64,000 nt of DNA, taken from Periplaneta americana (lineage: Eukaryota; Arthropoda; Insecta; Blattodea; Blattidae). The notes beneath the pieces are model-generated. The model saw only the letters and a program-made list of their open reading frames with translations, was not told the origin of the DNA and did not search any database. The stretch spans positions 118,468,121 to 118,532,120 of the forward strand of contig NC_091125.1 of NCBI RefSeq assembly GCF_040183065.1. The letters are read 5' to 3'. The position numbers were made by a program, and so were the translations under genes. Below are positions 24,197 to 35,582 of the stretch, piece by piece (positions within the stretch are counted from its first letter, which is position 1; every line of letters starts with the position of its first letter).

Positions 24197-24487
24197 ATGG
24201 CTTGTCAGAAGAACATAATGAACTTTTTTAAACCAGTAGCAGTTAAGAGACCTTTATCAAATATTGTCGATAATGACACAAATAAAAAACCTAAAGTTGA
24301 GAATGTAAATGAAACTCTAGAAGCGGATAAGTGTAAGGAAGTTAATAAAAACTCTCCTTTCTTTTCCAAATACATCCAGGCGAAAATTAAATTGACCAGC
24401 AAACGTTTCCCAGCGCTTCATCCTAACATTGGAGAATCTTGGTTTGAAGCATTGAGTTCAGAATTTGGAAAACCGTATTTCAAGAAG
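24197..24487 (+). CDS. UNG: UNG exon 1 (start, PCNA box)
   Basis: 97 codons from ATG 24197 to donor AAG/GTAAGG. It encodes the PCNA-binding box, a Lys/Pro-rich probable nuclear-localisation stretch, a disordered acidic linker and the start of the glycosylase fold ([19 protein letters not shown]). Confidence 0.93.
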
Positions 24488-24973
24488 GTAAGGTGAAAAC
24501 AAACAGGTTTAAATTGGGATGTTTACAGTACTTAGGGAAAATATATGGATGTAGCCCATATATCTAGAGTAGGAGTTCATGTTGACATGGTTTACTTTAA
24601 AATCACGAAGATAGGTACCATAACTGTCAGTTACAAATTTACGTCAGTTTCAGATTGGTAGTGCCGCATAGTTCAGTTATTATCATTCATTGTGCACTTT
24701 GGTGTACAGCATACTTTTGTGATAACTTTTTTGTTTCTTGTTGATGTTGGGTAAGTGAATCTCTTTTTCAGCTAAGCGAGTTTCTTGCAAAAGAGAGGGC
24801 TTCCAATACAGTTTATCCACCAGAACATCAAGTATGGACATGGACACATACATGTCATATATCAAAAGTGAAAGTGGTGATATTAGGGCAAGATCCATAT
24901 CACAATCCTCGGCAAGCTCATGGTACGAAGTATATAGAATACTATACGTTCAAGGTTTCCTTGAGCCATTATG

Positions 24974-25057
<84 letters not shown>

Positions 25058-28000
25058 CGTTCCTATGGAAACTGGTCCTAGATAGTCATATTCCGTCGCT
25101 ATGTGTCGATATTAGTCTGCATAGGAAAACGTGAACATATGTGTCTGTCTGTCGGCATATGGCCACTTGCTGCTCGCCAACAGATTTTGTTAGGTAGAGG
25201 GTGAATTGGGACCACTATGCATAGGAATGCTCTGTAGCCTACTGTATTTAAACTTTGTGATACAAATGCATCTAATTTTCATCTCAGCTTTTTATCTAAG
25301 AACTTCATAAGTATGAATTTATTTCAGAAGTTTTTGTACACATTTAAATATAATATGAAAATATAGCACACATACAATAGGCCTACATATAAATTACGCC
25401 AGAGTGTTATTTCCTTGATTACATATTGTTGTTTAGAGCGTATTCCGAATCTCACCGGTGAGCAATCCGATGGCATCTCGGTGTTCCGAATTCCACCGAT
25501 GACGTCATTGATGCTCCACCGGTGTCGCACTGGTGCCATCAACTTGAGAGGTGGTGGCAGTTTCCATCAGCCGCCATCGGTGAATCTGATTGGTTCTTGT
25601 ATAGGGCGGGAATTAGCAGACGAATGACATCGTGCACTGTTGTGTCATGGCAGTGTGCTCTGCTTTAGTTCTGTTGTATTGTTTGTAATGAGCACAACTT
25701 AAAAACAATATGTTAATGGCTTATGAGCGAACATGTCAACGGACCAGTTATTACTACCAGTTCAAGAAATAAGTTGTTTATGATCTCTTTTCTTTGAACG
25801 AGATGGCAGTACGAAAATTTCGCAAAATTTTGCTAGCGTAGCACAGATAACCACTTACATGGTCGCCATGACAGCATCGATTCTTCCAGCAGTTTTGTTC
25901 CTTATTTTCGTTGCAACGTGACGTCATTGATCCCACCGGACTGGTGAGATTCGGAATACGCTGTTAGTCAACTGTCTGAAGACAGGTTTTAATCTTATAA
26001 GCTACATCAATGTGGTATCACTCGAGACAACTAAGCCAGGAGATAATGGGATAATGGTGTAGGGTGACCACTTCCTTTCTCCTCCATTGCATACATCGTT
26101 GACTAGTAACATATTACACTAATGAGATTTCAGATGTATACAAACAATATTGTTCTGCCTCTGGCACATATTGTCAAGTGAGATGTACTGCCTAATAATA
26201 GATGTACAGTCTTAGAAACAATTGATGGCGCACTCTTGGTGGTGAAAAAGTTTTTATCGCACTACTTATTTACGCTAAATTCTTTTGTGCGAGATCGTGC
26301 GTATTTGCTTGTTTTCCTCACAGAACCAATACGCGGTAAGTGTGAAATACCACATTCAGTATTCCCAACATAACACACATAACAATTTCCCTCTTCTTAC
26401 CGCTTAAGTGCGACATTCATTTTACTGCTTTAGGCTTTTAACATATTATTTTTAGAGATGTTTAACATAGTAATAATTGTAAATTGGAAACTTACCACTG
26501 CAATTTCACCTAAATTGCAATGTTAATTATTGTTTTTAAATATTTGCAAAAATTAAGTAAAGTCTACTACTCCACGAAACTTATTGCATTCCTGATACAA
26601 GTAACATTAAGGAAGCCGTGAAAAAATCAGCAAGATTCCAGATGCTGATGTTATTACTGCAATATGTTATAAAAATAATATTGTTAAAATATTAAAATGA
26701 AAAATAAATCATTACATAACCTTACCGTTTGTTTTAAGTTCGCATTTATAGACTGGGAGAAAAAAAAGACAGACGTATATCACGGCCTGCTGGAGTATAG
26801 TAAACACAGAAAACATTTTATAGCAACGATGTTGAAGAAAGATATTGCCGTCAAACAGAAACCAACATGGAGATTTCATTGCAACTAATTAGAAATGTTT
26901 GTTTTCATGTATGTTTGTTTTCATGTTCTCGGAAATTAAAAAAGCTCAACTACGTTTCGCTTTTTCAATCTTTTCCTCGACCATGAAAACGTCAACATAC
27001 CGCTCTTGTAACGTATATTACTATTTTCTCTGGCACTTGTTCTAGCTACCCAGCAATGACATACAACGAAACAGAACGAGTGTTGTTGCTCAACTAGCTT
27101 GTGAATCTGGTCACTCATCCTCTTATCATGCGCAGTAACTCCTTTCTGAGACTTCGAAAATATCTGTACACCATCAATTATTTCTAAAACTGTACGTACA
27201 TATCAGCTAAAACCTCAATCAGAGATGACATACTAATTGAGATAAAATTACATTGTATTCTGCTATTACAAAGAAAAACAAATTATGTTTAGGCTTATAA
27301 TTAAGCTTAAAAAAAGCCACTCAGCATAGCATAGCTCAGTCAGCTGGAGCGATTGAGGCATGGGTTCAATTCCCACTTGGCCTGATTACCTGGTTGGGCT
27401 TTTTCCGAGGTTTTCCCCAACTGTAAGGCAAATGTCAGATAATCTATGGCCTCATCTCACTATCATCAATCCCATCGACGTTAAATAAGCGAGTAATTGA
27501 TAAAACATCGTTAAATAACCAACTAAAAAAGTTAAAAAAAAGAAAGTCTTAAACAATCTGAATTACTTATATTTAATATAAAATCTATTATAACATGCTT
27601 TTGCTCTTAAAAATTATTATGAAATATCACTTATGAGCTTAATTGCTGCTTTGTTTAATGTTTAATCACATCAGTCAGTTCTTTCCTAAGTGTGCCAGTT
27701 CTGGTATAAAGTACCAGATGTTGTATAAGAAATAAGAGAATTGTTCGTAATACTAGATGGTTCAATAAGTAATGCACAACATTTTTTTTTTCTCATTCAA
27801 AGTTTGCTTTATTAAAAATCCAAATATACACATTATTACCCAATTAATTGGCTACAAATGCCTATCACGTAGTCTTCATTAAAATCTATGGCCCTACACC
27901 ACATAGATGTTAGAACCTGTATGCCATCTCAGTACTATTCAGCTGGTCTTCCTCTCAGTCACGTCCTGACTCTCCTATGACCTGCTCATCATCGTCATAT

Positions 28001-31000
28001 CGCTTCCTACGGATTGCATCCTTCAGGAAAGTCAGATGATGCGAGATCTGGACTGTAGGGCACGTGAGGAAGGACAGTCAGGCCAAGTTTTGTGATTTCT
28101 TGACGAGTGTGCATGCTTATGTGTGGCCTTGCATTGTCATGGAGAAGGAGAATTTTGTTGACATCTTTATGAGTTGAACAGAGATGCCGACTTGAACAGC
28201 AAGTTGTTTGGATGTTACTCACCTGTCATCCCGAATAAGCCTATCGGTGCGTTCAACTGTCTCCAGTGTTACAGCAGCATGTGGTCATCCTGAGCATGGA
28301 AGATCTGAGACAATCTCACTTTACCTCGTTCTGTCGCTGACATTCTGTTAACCCAACGACTGACAGTACTTCTATCCATGCCTGATCCCCATAGACATGT
28401 TGTAAGTGCCTGTGAATGTTTGCAATGGTTTCCTGCTCCGCAAAGAGAAATTCAGTCATAGCTCTCTGCTTTGTACGTGTTTCATGTGCAGTCGCCATTT
28501 TAAAACTAATCTACATCACAGCCATGTAACAGAAAACGGTGAAACTACATGACGAAATGCAGGAAGCTGTAAAGATGATGTGTATAAAATTTCGTTACTT
28601 TCCAATGAAAGGCAGCCGAGAAAAAAAAAATTATATGCATTACTTATTGGACCACCCACGTACATTTCATATCTTCAACTCTTTAAGTTTCATTGTTTGC
28701 TTTTGTGACAATATATCCGAATTATTCTGATTTCAGTATTGCTATTAATGTGTTGAGAAAGATTTTATGGTGCACTAGCCCCATTGCTACTACACCAGTG
28801 ATAATAATAAATTATGAATTACGGAGATATGGTGAAGTCATAGCAGGGGAAATGGGAATACTCCGAGCAAACCTGCTTTACTACCATCTTTATTGATCAT
28901 TATCATATTTCTTTTTTATTTTCTTACATTTAAACTCTGATTTGTGGCCTTTGCCCTATTGTTTCGTTTAAATTAGTTTAGTTAATTTTGAAACATTGTT
29001 ATCTGTGTTGCAGGTCTGTGTTTCAGTGTTTCTGCTGGGGTACCACCTCCTCCAAGGTAAGATGAAAGTCATTGGTTGTAAGCTTTCCTTGGCTGCGCAT
29101 ATAGCAGACAAATGTATTTATTAATATTAAATAAATAAAACTATAAACTAAGTTCAAGCATGATAGTGAAAATATTCTAATTCAGGAGTTTGCAACTGCC
29201 ACATGTGAAGCTAATTGTAATGTCATGCAGTGAGTTATGGCGATAATGAGAGAGTGGTGGAAAAATTATGCAAGTCAGATGAAAATAGCTTATTATTTTG
29301 CATGTATTATTTTGCCATCACTCGCCACCAATGATCAGAGCATCACGTTTGAATTTGGAACAGTCTTTTTTTAAATCAGATGTCGGTTGGTTGCTAATGC
29401 TCGCCATATTGGAGTTATTCCATTTACCTTACTTCCCAGTATCGTAATCAATTTTTCTGAATGTGTGTAGGATGTAAGCATGATAATTCTTAAATTGACA
29501 GTATTTCTGTTTCTTACATTTGCTTTTAAAATAGCTAACACATCTATTGAGTCTTCTTGCATTATGTTTTGATCTGCAGCTTTCTTGAATGATGACAAAC
29601 TCCTACATTCCACTGAGCAACTAACTACTAGTTTACTGATATTAGATGAACAGTCAATATTGTTTTTCCTACTTGTTGAGAGCCCAAAGTAGTCCCCACC
29701 TGGAGACCAGATTGGGGGACTATTTTATTTTTAACGTTTTACCTTGGGAAACATTTCATTAAATTGAGTTTTATTGTAACTGTTTTGAAATGAGCACCAG
29801 TTTTACATATTGGCAGCTAAGTCATTCATTCGCAACCCCCCAATATGATTGGAGGGCTGCAACTACCATTGGTCTACTGGTCGTTTTAACGTGGCCGGGA
29901 GGATTGAAGAGTTTCCACCAACCCTATCTCTCATTGCCAGTGAAGAGACGCTAGTACATGCTGTTGTAGGTCAGCATGTAATCTTTAAACGGCATTTCCT
30001 TCATTTAGATGATACTTTTATACCGCTGTTACTCGGATCCCATATCCTCATTTCTTAATGCAGGGTGTACTACAAGCAGGTGGAGGTTGGGATTTGGATA
30101 GGAGAAGCTGTAGGAGACATCACTATCCCTTACACCCCTAAATCAGATGTTGCAGTGAGTGAAAGAACCACAAACATTCACACCCACAATATGACTACTT
30201 TTAAAGAATGAGTGCCGATTTAAAAATTTATCTTACCGTACCAGTATTGAATTTAAGACATCAAGTTAGCTGTCAGCAAGTAGGTCTTGGGTCTCCATGA
30301 TCTATCACGCAATGTTAAATTATTAACATCATTCAGTTGTCTTAAATATTCGTTAATTTATATTAAACCTTGCTCAAAAATGTGTTAATTTATGTAATAT
30401 ACACAGTTTTGTGCTTAGCAGCACATGTGTCCAAGAATATTTAATTTATTTTGTGTCAATGTATCTATTGACTTTGTATTCTATGTGCGCCTATTTCAAA
30501 TAATTAGGTGAAATAAAATGTTGTTAGCCCTTGTTCTGTTTAATTAAACTAATAGGTATAAGGCAAGTTTGTAAATAAACAGATGGCCATAAGCCCTGGG
30601 TGTCTAAATTATTTTTGCAGGTGCCTAAGATAACAATAACATGGGTGTCTGAATTGAAAAGAAAATCGCCAAAAAGATTAAGTTATGCAGCGAATAGACC
30701 TATTTCAAATTTTTTAAACTTCTTATTATTTTGCTACGTCTATTACGTTTTCTCTTGTATTATGTTTGCTCTTAGAGCATACTTTGAGATTTTTCTTCAG
30801 TTTTATAAATTAGATTGATTAATTATAACAACTCGCAGCCACTTGAATCTGTGAAGTATGGTTGCATATGACATCACTCAAGAGAGGAAGGAGCCTGACA
30901 GTGACTGCCCCCTTTCTTTTACTTTCTCTTTCTCCCAGCTAGTTGTGTTCCTCTACCACGAAATTCCTTTTGACCCTGAGAACTCGTTTTACCAGCCATC

Positions 31001-34000
31001 TCTGATGGTACATATGCAGAAGCCTTGTTTTTCAATGTCTCTTCACAGATTCCACGGACAGTGTTTTTGATGCTGTTTAAATTGTATTAGAAGTGGAACT
31101 GTTGCTGAATGATCAGTATCGTCAACTTAGTAGGGGTTTTTTAACCACATATTGCAGATATTTGTTAAGTTATTATTTAGCAGGAGAAAAATAAAATTTA
31201 GTATTGTTATAGGGAGGACTGTTTTTCAAACTAATCTTAGAGGAAAAAAATTATTTCTTTACACTGGTAACATGGAATATAGTGGCCTGTCTTTAAGCAC
31301 CAGTAAATCAGGTAAAAAAAGGTGGGCCTGTAAACTTTCTGCTTATTTGCAATGCTGGTATAAAGAAAATATTTTTACATTCTTTGTTATTGTTGTTGTG
31401 TTATAGCTTGCTGAACATGTACAAGGAATTGGAACGAGACATTCCTGGATTTCAGACTCCACGACATGGAAACTTAATTGGGTGGGCTAGGCAAGGTTAG
31501 CAATTCTATACTACTTGTTATAATATTAAGCTCTCCATTTACTGCCGCAAGAATTTCATAGTGACCAAGATTACAAATTAAAGTATATGCAGAGTTTAAA
31601 GACAGATGGAGAACATTCAGTAGCATTCCTTTACTGCTGCTTCTTTGATGTAGTAATTCATCCTGTATGTATCAAGCTTCTTCTGAAGATGTGCATCCAC
31701 TTCCACTCATCTTTCAGTAGGCCTTTCTCTTCCTCTCTAGGTGTCTGTCTTTCTTGGCTTTTCTCATCGTCCAATCTGCCTTCATTCTGTCTATATGTTA
31801 CTTCCAATAATTTCTTGCAAGGCTTGATCCTAGAGTCTACAATGTTTTTTTACACTTGCTATTATTATTAAACTTGAAGCACTTTAAATACAATATGAAT
31901 TATTTTGTTGGCACACCATTAGCAAAATGACTGCAATCTCACATGAGATCTGAGTTCAAAACTGGCCGAGTCCAAGAGGAATTTTGTGGTGTTTTGGACA
32001 GGTTTTTGCAGATTAGTGTGATTTTCCTGCCATTTCACCATTTATTCATTATTCAGAATCATCATCTGTGATATGATGAAGATCCATTTCCATATGATGC
32101 TTTGCAAGCAATGTCAAAGATGTCAAAATTATTTACAACCTCATTATATTACCGTATTTACCCACGTAATAGATACTTTTTTTTTTTTTTTCCGATTTTT
32201 ATAACAAAAAACTAGGGTGCATATTTAATGCGAGGGGGGGGGGGGGGGAACACACGTATTAAAGGTGCTCCATCTCGAATGCTGAAATAATCGATAGAAT
32301 ACATAACGATATATGAGCTGTGATTAATTTATATATCGATTGTGTCGCAGTTAAGAAGTTCGTTAGTTAGCAGCAGTTGTATAAACAGATGATAACTTGT
32401 AACAATGAATACAGCAACAATAAGACAAGACACTTTATTGTTATTATTAACACTAGCCTTACCTCATTCACTGTCAGGCTCAGCATCACTGCAGATGTCC
32501 TAAGAATACTGCGTTATTAATTGGAGAGTACCTGTATCTATATTTTGCACGCGTAAAAAAAAGAATCAATCATGATTGCAGTGGTATCATGCATTGTTGT
32601 TTAAAAACTTGAATTTAAACATACGCAGTGCATCCAGTCTTACGACTTTCGATATTATTTAAACGATCTTTGATTAAAATGAGATGCGTCTATTATGCCG
32701 GGATTTTTTTTTAACACGAAAAATTGGGGTGCGTCCATTACATGGGTAAATGCGGTACTTCTAGAGGGGTATGGTGGGTCATTAATGTATCAGATATCGC
32801 AAATATAAAGTATTTATCATTTCCCTAATTATTCTAATTGTATTTGCAGATTTTATTTTTGTAAATGTCTAATTTTTTCACCAATTGAGGCTGAAAGATT
32901 AGCCTCTTTATTATGATGATGATTAATAGAGAAAAGAAGGAATAGTGCTTAAAACTGCTCAAACTTGTATCTGTGCATAAAAAATTCTCTTAGATTTGGA
33001 CACAGATCTATATCATAGAAAGTCGATTTAATCATTTAACTGACAAATCATTTATTTTCATCATTTCTAAAAACTTCACTGTCTTATTGTTTTTGTATTC
33101 TCTTCTTCAACACATGAAGCAAGTGACAAACTTCATGAAGATTTCCTAACAATAAATTATATACATTTTTTCCTTGCTTTCCCCCGCCCTTGTAGAAACT
33201 CAAAACTATTCTGTAAATGTTTCCATTTGACTACCAGATTTCCAGAATGTTTGTTGGTGTGTGCAGGTGTCTTGCTCCTCAATGCGTGCCTCACAGTGCG
33301 AGCACACAATGCTAACTCACACAAAGATCAGGGCTGGGAGAACTTAACAGACGCAGTTGTGAAGTATATCAGTGACAACTCTCGAAATGTAGTCTTCCTA
33401 CTTTGGGGATCTTATGCCCAGAAAAAAGCAGCGTCAGTAGACAAGGTATTACTATATATTTTTTTTAACATCTTCTGTATCTGATTTTATTTTGTTGTGT
33501 TATATTTGGTTTATGTATGTATGTGTCTGTGCGAGCGTGTGTGCAAAATATATTTCCCTTTTGCCATAAATTTTTGTGGGCTTAATACATTAATTGCATT
33601 CTTTAGGTGTGCAGAAATACACACATTTCCATCTTGTTTAATCCCTTCTATACAGAGCTCCATAAATAGAAATTAAATCTAATAGCTGTAATAGAGTTTA
33701 TAGTTGATTTTCATTAGTTCAAAAAGGACCATCATCTGAACCCCATACACGAAATCTGTGAAGTATGGTCGCTCATAACATCACTTGGGAAAGAGCAGAG
33801 CCTGACAGCGCTTGCTCCCTTTATTCCTCCACACCGTGTTATGTTTCCTGTCCCATGCAATTCTTTTCTTGCACTGAGTACTCCTTAGACTAGCCATCTA
33901 TGACACTACCTGTGCAGAAGACTTGTTTTTTTACTGTCACTTCACAGATTCCGTGTATGGGATTCAAGACCTTCCTCAACTGCTAGCCTGGCAGAAATGA

Positions 34001-35582
34001 ATTGCATTTCTGAAGTGGAGGTGATTAGATTACTCATGTCAGGAGTCCTGTTTGTAGGCTGTTTCCTCCCTCCCCTTCTCCCCTACCTGAATTTGTCAGG
34101 CTTGTGCAAAGATTGACAGTACAGTCTGATAAAAAAAGATACTTTATAAGTCCCAGAAAGGAGACAGTGTGCATGATCAGAGAACAAGCGACCTGTTCAC
34201 AAGGGAAGGACTGGTTGAGGTAATAAAATTAGTTTTGTTTCGTTGTATGTCTGATCATGCACACTGCCTTCTTTCTAGGACTTACGAAGTATCTGTGTGA
34301 CAGAACTTTTTTCTAAGACTGTACATAACATATATTTAAGCTACATAGAATTTCTGCACTCACTAAACAATGCATCCACTAGAGAAAAAATTACAAATAC
34401 TCTTTTGTGTGACGTTGGTTTGTTTCATGATTAGACCAAGGCTTTGCATGAAAATACATGTTTTTATTGTTATGTCATATTTAAGGAGTACTCTTATATC
34501 TTTACATTTTGAATGACGAATAATCGAATAAGACTAATTTTATTTTTTATTTTGTGCATATTTCAACAGTTTTGATGAAAAATGCATACAGTATTTTAAT
34601 TCAATTTTGCATATAATTGCGTATTTTGTCTTTCTTTTTATTTATTTATTTTTTTGTGATGTAACCTAAGCGAAGGATTGATTGTCACAACTACGTTCAA
34701 GGAATTCATGACTCATTGGAATTGTCAAACATTCCAATATATTTGGTTGTTTATGCATTTGGTTTGAGCCAATCCCCAAGAAGAAGAAAAATTCCAGTGA
34801 ATATCTATGAAGGGCAGGTCTCTGGTTGGCCTAGTTTGCAAGAGAGTCTGGAATTCCTAGTAGCACCCTACTCATTCCTGTCTAAGGTCACTGAAGGTGT
34901 CTACCTCTCTTTGCCTCCTTCTTGATGGTAGTTTAAAATGCAGAAGAGAGGCTGAAAGGAGCACGGAGAAATTAAAAAAATTCTAAATCATTTGCGGAAA
35001 GTGGCATCTGTGCTAAAAAGGCAAATAAACTTTGGGCTAAGTACTGGAGATCTTACAAGTGCCCTCTTTTTAAGTTTGTTCCAGTTACATTCTGTAATGT
35101 TGAACGTTAATTTTCGACATAACTTAGAGGCTTGTATTAAATGAAAAAAGGCATTTCTTTATGAAAGAAACCTGGAAATTTTTAGTGCATATTCCAGTGT
35201 ATTTTTTTAAGGTATTTAGTGCATAGTTGCGTGCACAATTTTTAGTGCTTATAAATCCTCGGTCTCTATCATGATACAACTCAGAATGTTTGTGATTCGC
35301 ATATTTGTCCTTTTTTTAATTCTTGGTCTTATTGGATCCTGCTTTTTTTTTTATCGACTTCTGTGTGTTTTGTGTTGTGTATTTTTTGTGTGTTTTCCTT
35401 TTGGTTTGAGATTTTTGTTTTATTTTGTTCAGAAAAAACACCATTTGCTTATGTCAACACATCCCTCTCCACTTTCTGCACATCGTGGGTTCTTGGGTTG
35501 TGGGCATTTTTCTCGCTGCAATGAGTTGCTAAAGGAGAAAGGAAAGAAACCCATAGATTGGGGTGACCTCCCTGAAGAATGA
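24197..35582 (+). CDS. UNG: Uracil-DNA glycosylase, six exons, complete (300 aa)
   Basis: Exons 24197-24487, 24772-24922, 29014-29056, 31407-31495, 33267-33445 and 35433-35582 join in phase 0, 1, 2, 1, 0 to a 300-residue protein, the usual length for family 1. The enzyme removes uracil from DNA by flipping the base and cutting the N-glycosidic bond, starting base-excision repair. Visible motifs: the water-activating loop GQDPYH at 136-141 with catalytic D138; FSV after the AHG turn; the PPPPS loop near 158-162; uracil-contacting N197 in [12 protein letters not shown]; and the minor-groove/leucine loop HPSPLS at 261-266 (H261, L265). The N-terminus has a PCNA-binding box, QKNIMNFF at 4-11, and a basic stretch after it, so a nuclear form is expected; no separate mitochondrial presequence is obvious. 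The ATG at 24197 is the first in frame and directly precedes the PCNA box. Introns carry DNA-transposon relics. No lesion was seen. Confidence 0.95.
24772..24922 (+). CDS. UNG: UNG exon 2 (catalytic loop)
   Basis: Acceptor ctctttttcag, donor ATG/GTACGA after one base of a split Gly codon. It encodes [12 protein letters not shown] with the catalytic aspartate and ends in RQAH, leading into the conserved AHG turn. Confidence 0.95.
24975..25056. repeat. (TA)n then (GA)n compound microsatellite
   Basis: About 20 TA units directly followed by about 17 GA units, 50 bases into UNG intron 2. Confidence 0.95.
25437..25962. mobile_element. Non-autonomous TIR element, 526 bp
   Basis: AGCGTATTCCGAATCTCACC at the left end is repeated inverted at the right end (GGTGAGATTCGGAATACGCT), a perfect 20 bp TIR. 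TTAG occurs in both flanks. Each end carries TGACGTCATTGAT followed by CCACCGG in direct orientation (25500 and 25919). No transposase frame. It lies in UNG intron 2. Confidence 0.8.
25963..27320. other. UNG intron 2, unassigned
   Basis: AT-rich. A TACAGTCTTAGAAA motif at about 26208 resembles the TIR of the 34122 family but has no partner nearby. Open frames at 26697 and 26936 have no domain. Confidence 0.35.
27321..27544 (+). repeat. tRNA-derived SINE
   Basis: A-box-like TAGCTCAGTCAGCTGG, B-box-like GGTTCAATTCC, then a body with GGGCTTTTTCCGAGGTTTTC and a tail with CCATCGACGTTAAATAA ending in A-runs. Another copy of the same body is at 49245-49487. Confidence 0.75.
27753..28660 (-). mobile_element. 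Mariner-like element, internally deleted, with TIRs
   Basis: TIRs: TGGTTCAATAAGTAATGC on the left and its imperfect inverse GCATTACTTATTGGACCACC on the right, flanked by TA. On the minus strand, 28498-28316 reads the transposase N-terminus ([18 protein letters not shown]), and 28222-28007 reads the catalytic-domain block [15 protein letters not shown] and then [12 protein letters not shown], which holds two family aspartates. The middle is missing and frames shift, so it is dead. It lies in UNG intron 2. Confidence 0.82.
29014..29056 (+). CDS. UNG: UNG exon 3 (43-base micro-exon)
   Basis: Acceptor gtgttgcag, donor AG/GTAAGA. Only 13 full codons: [13 protein letters not shown] plus split Gly and Ser codons. 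It fills exactly the gap between exons 2 and 4 in the family alignment and gives the Pro-rich loop that presses on the DNA backbone. Confidence 0.92.
29057..30845. other. UNG intron 3, unassigned GC-richer patch
   Basis: A GC-richer segment at about 29690-30130, with runs such as GCAACCCCCCAATATG and GGAGGGCTGCAACTACC, differs from its surroundings and could be a retroposed fragment. I cannot name it. The 69-codon frame at 29849-30058 has no domain. Confidence 0.3.
30846..31051. mobile_element. Short TIR element (MITE), copy A
   Basis: Begins AATCTGTGAAGTATGG and ends CTTCACAGATT. The internal sequence (a GAGCCTGACAG and TGCCCCCTTT region, later AGCCATCT and GCAGAAG) matches copy B at 33753-33950. 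About 206 bp in UNG intron 3. Confidence 0.7.
31407..31495 (+). CDS. UNG: UNG exon 4
   Basis: Acceptor tgtgttatag, donor CAAG/GTTAGC. Encodes [18 protein letters not shown] and then GNLIGWARQ, the helix and strand between the proline loop and the uracil-binding strand. Confidence 0.92.
32152..32755. mobile_element. Non-autonomous TIR element, about 604 bp, TA flanks
   Basis: Left end CCGTATTTACCCACGTAAT and right end inverse (ATTACATGGGTAAATGCGG), flanked by TA on both sides. The subterminal GGGTGC motif is also mirrored. TA target and TIR style suggest the Tc1/mariner superfamily. No transposase. UNG intron 4. Confidence 0.75.
33267..33445 (+). CDS. UNG: UNG exon 5
   Basis: Acceptor tgtgtgcag, donor AAG/GTATTA. 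Encodes [19 protein letters not shown] with the uracil-recognising asparagine, then the WENLTDAV and [13 protein letters not shown] segments of the conserved fold. Confidence 0.95.
33753..33950. mobile_element. Short TIR element (MITE), copy B
   Basis: AATCTGTGAAGTATGG at the left, CACTTCACAGATT at the right, same orientation and internal order as copy A at 30846 with clear divergence. About 198 bp in UNG intron 5. Confidence 0.7.
34122..34323. mobile_element. Foldback TIR element, about 200 bp
   Basis: The left arm (acagtctgataaaaaaag, gatactttataagtccc, gtgtgcatgatcag) is repeated inverted on the right (ctgatcatgcacac ... cttacgaagtatc ... ttctaagactgt). The long arms with a short centre would fold as a hairpin. 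A related single arm is at 22786-22916. UNG intron 5. Confidence 0.7.
35433..35582 (+). CDS. UNG: UNG exon 6 (terminal)
   Basis: Acceptor ttttgttcag; 49 codons to TGA at 35580-35582. Encodes the HPSPLS leucine loop and [15 protein letters not shown], ending [12 protein letters not shown]. Confidence 0.95.
   Translation, partial: KKHHLLMSTHPSPLSAHRGFLGCGHFSRCNELLKEKGKKPIDWGDLPEE

Noticed and set aside
34716..34925. 69-codon plus frame before the last UNG exon, considered as an alternative exon
   Set aside because: Inserting it would break the strongly conserved join between exons 5 and 6; no family match.
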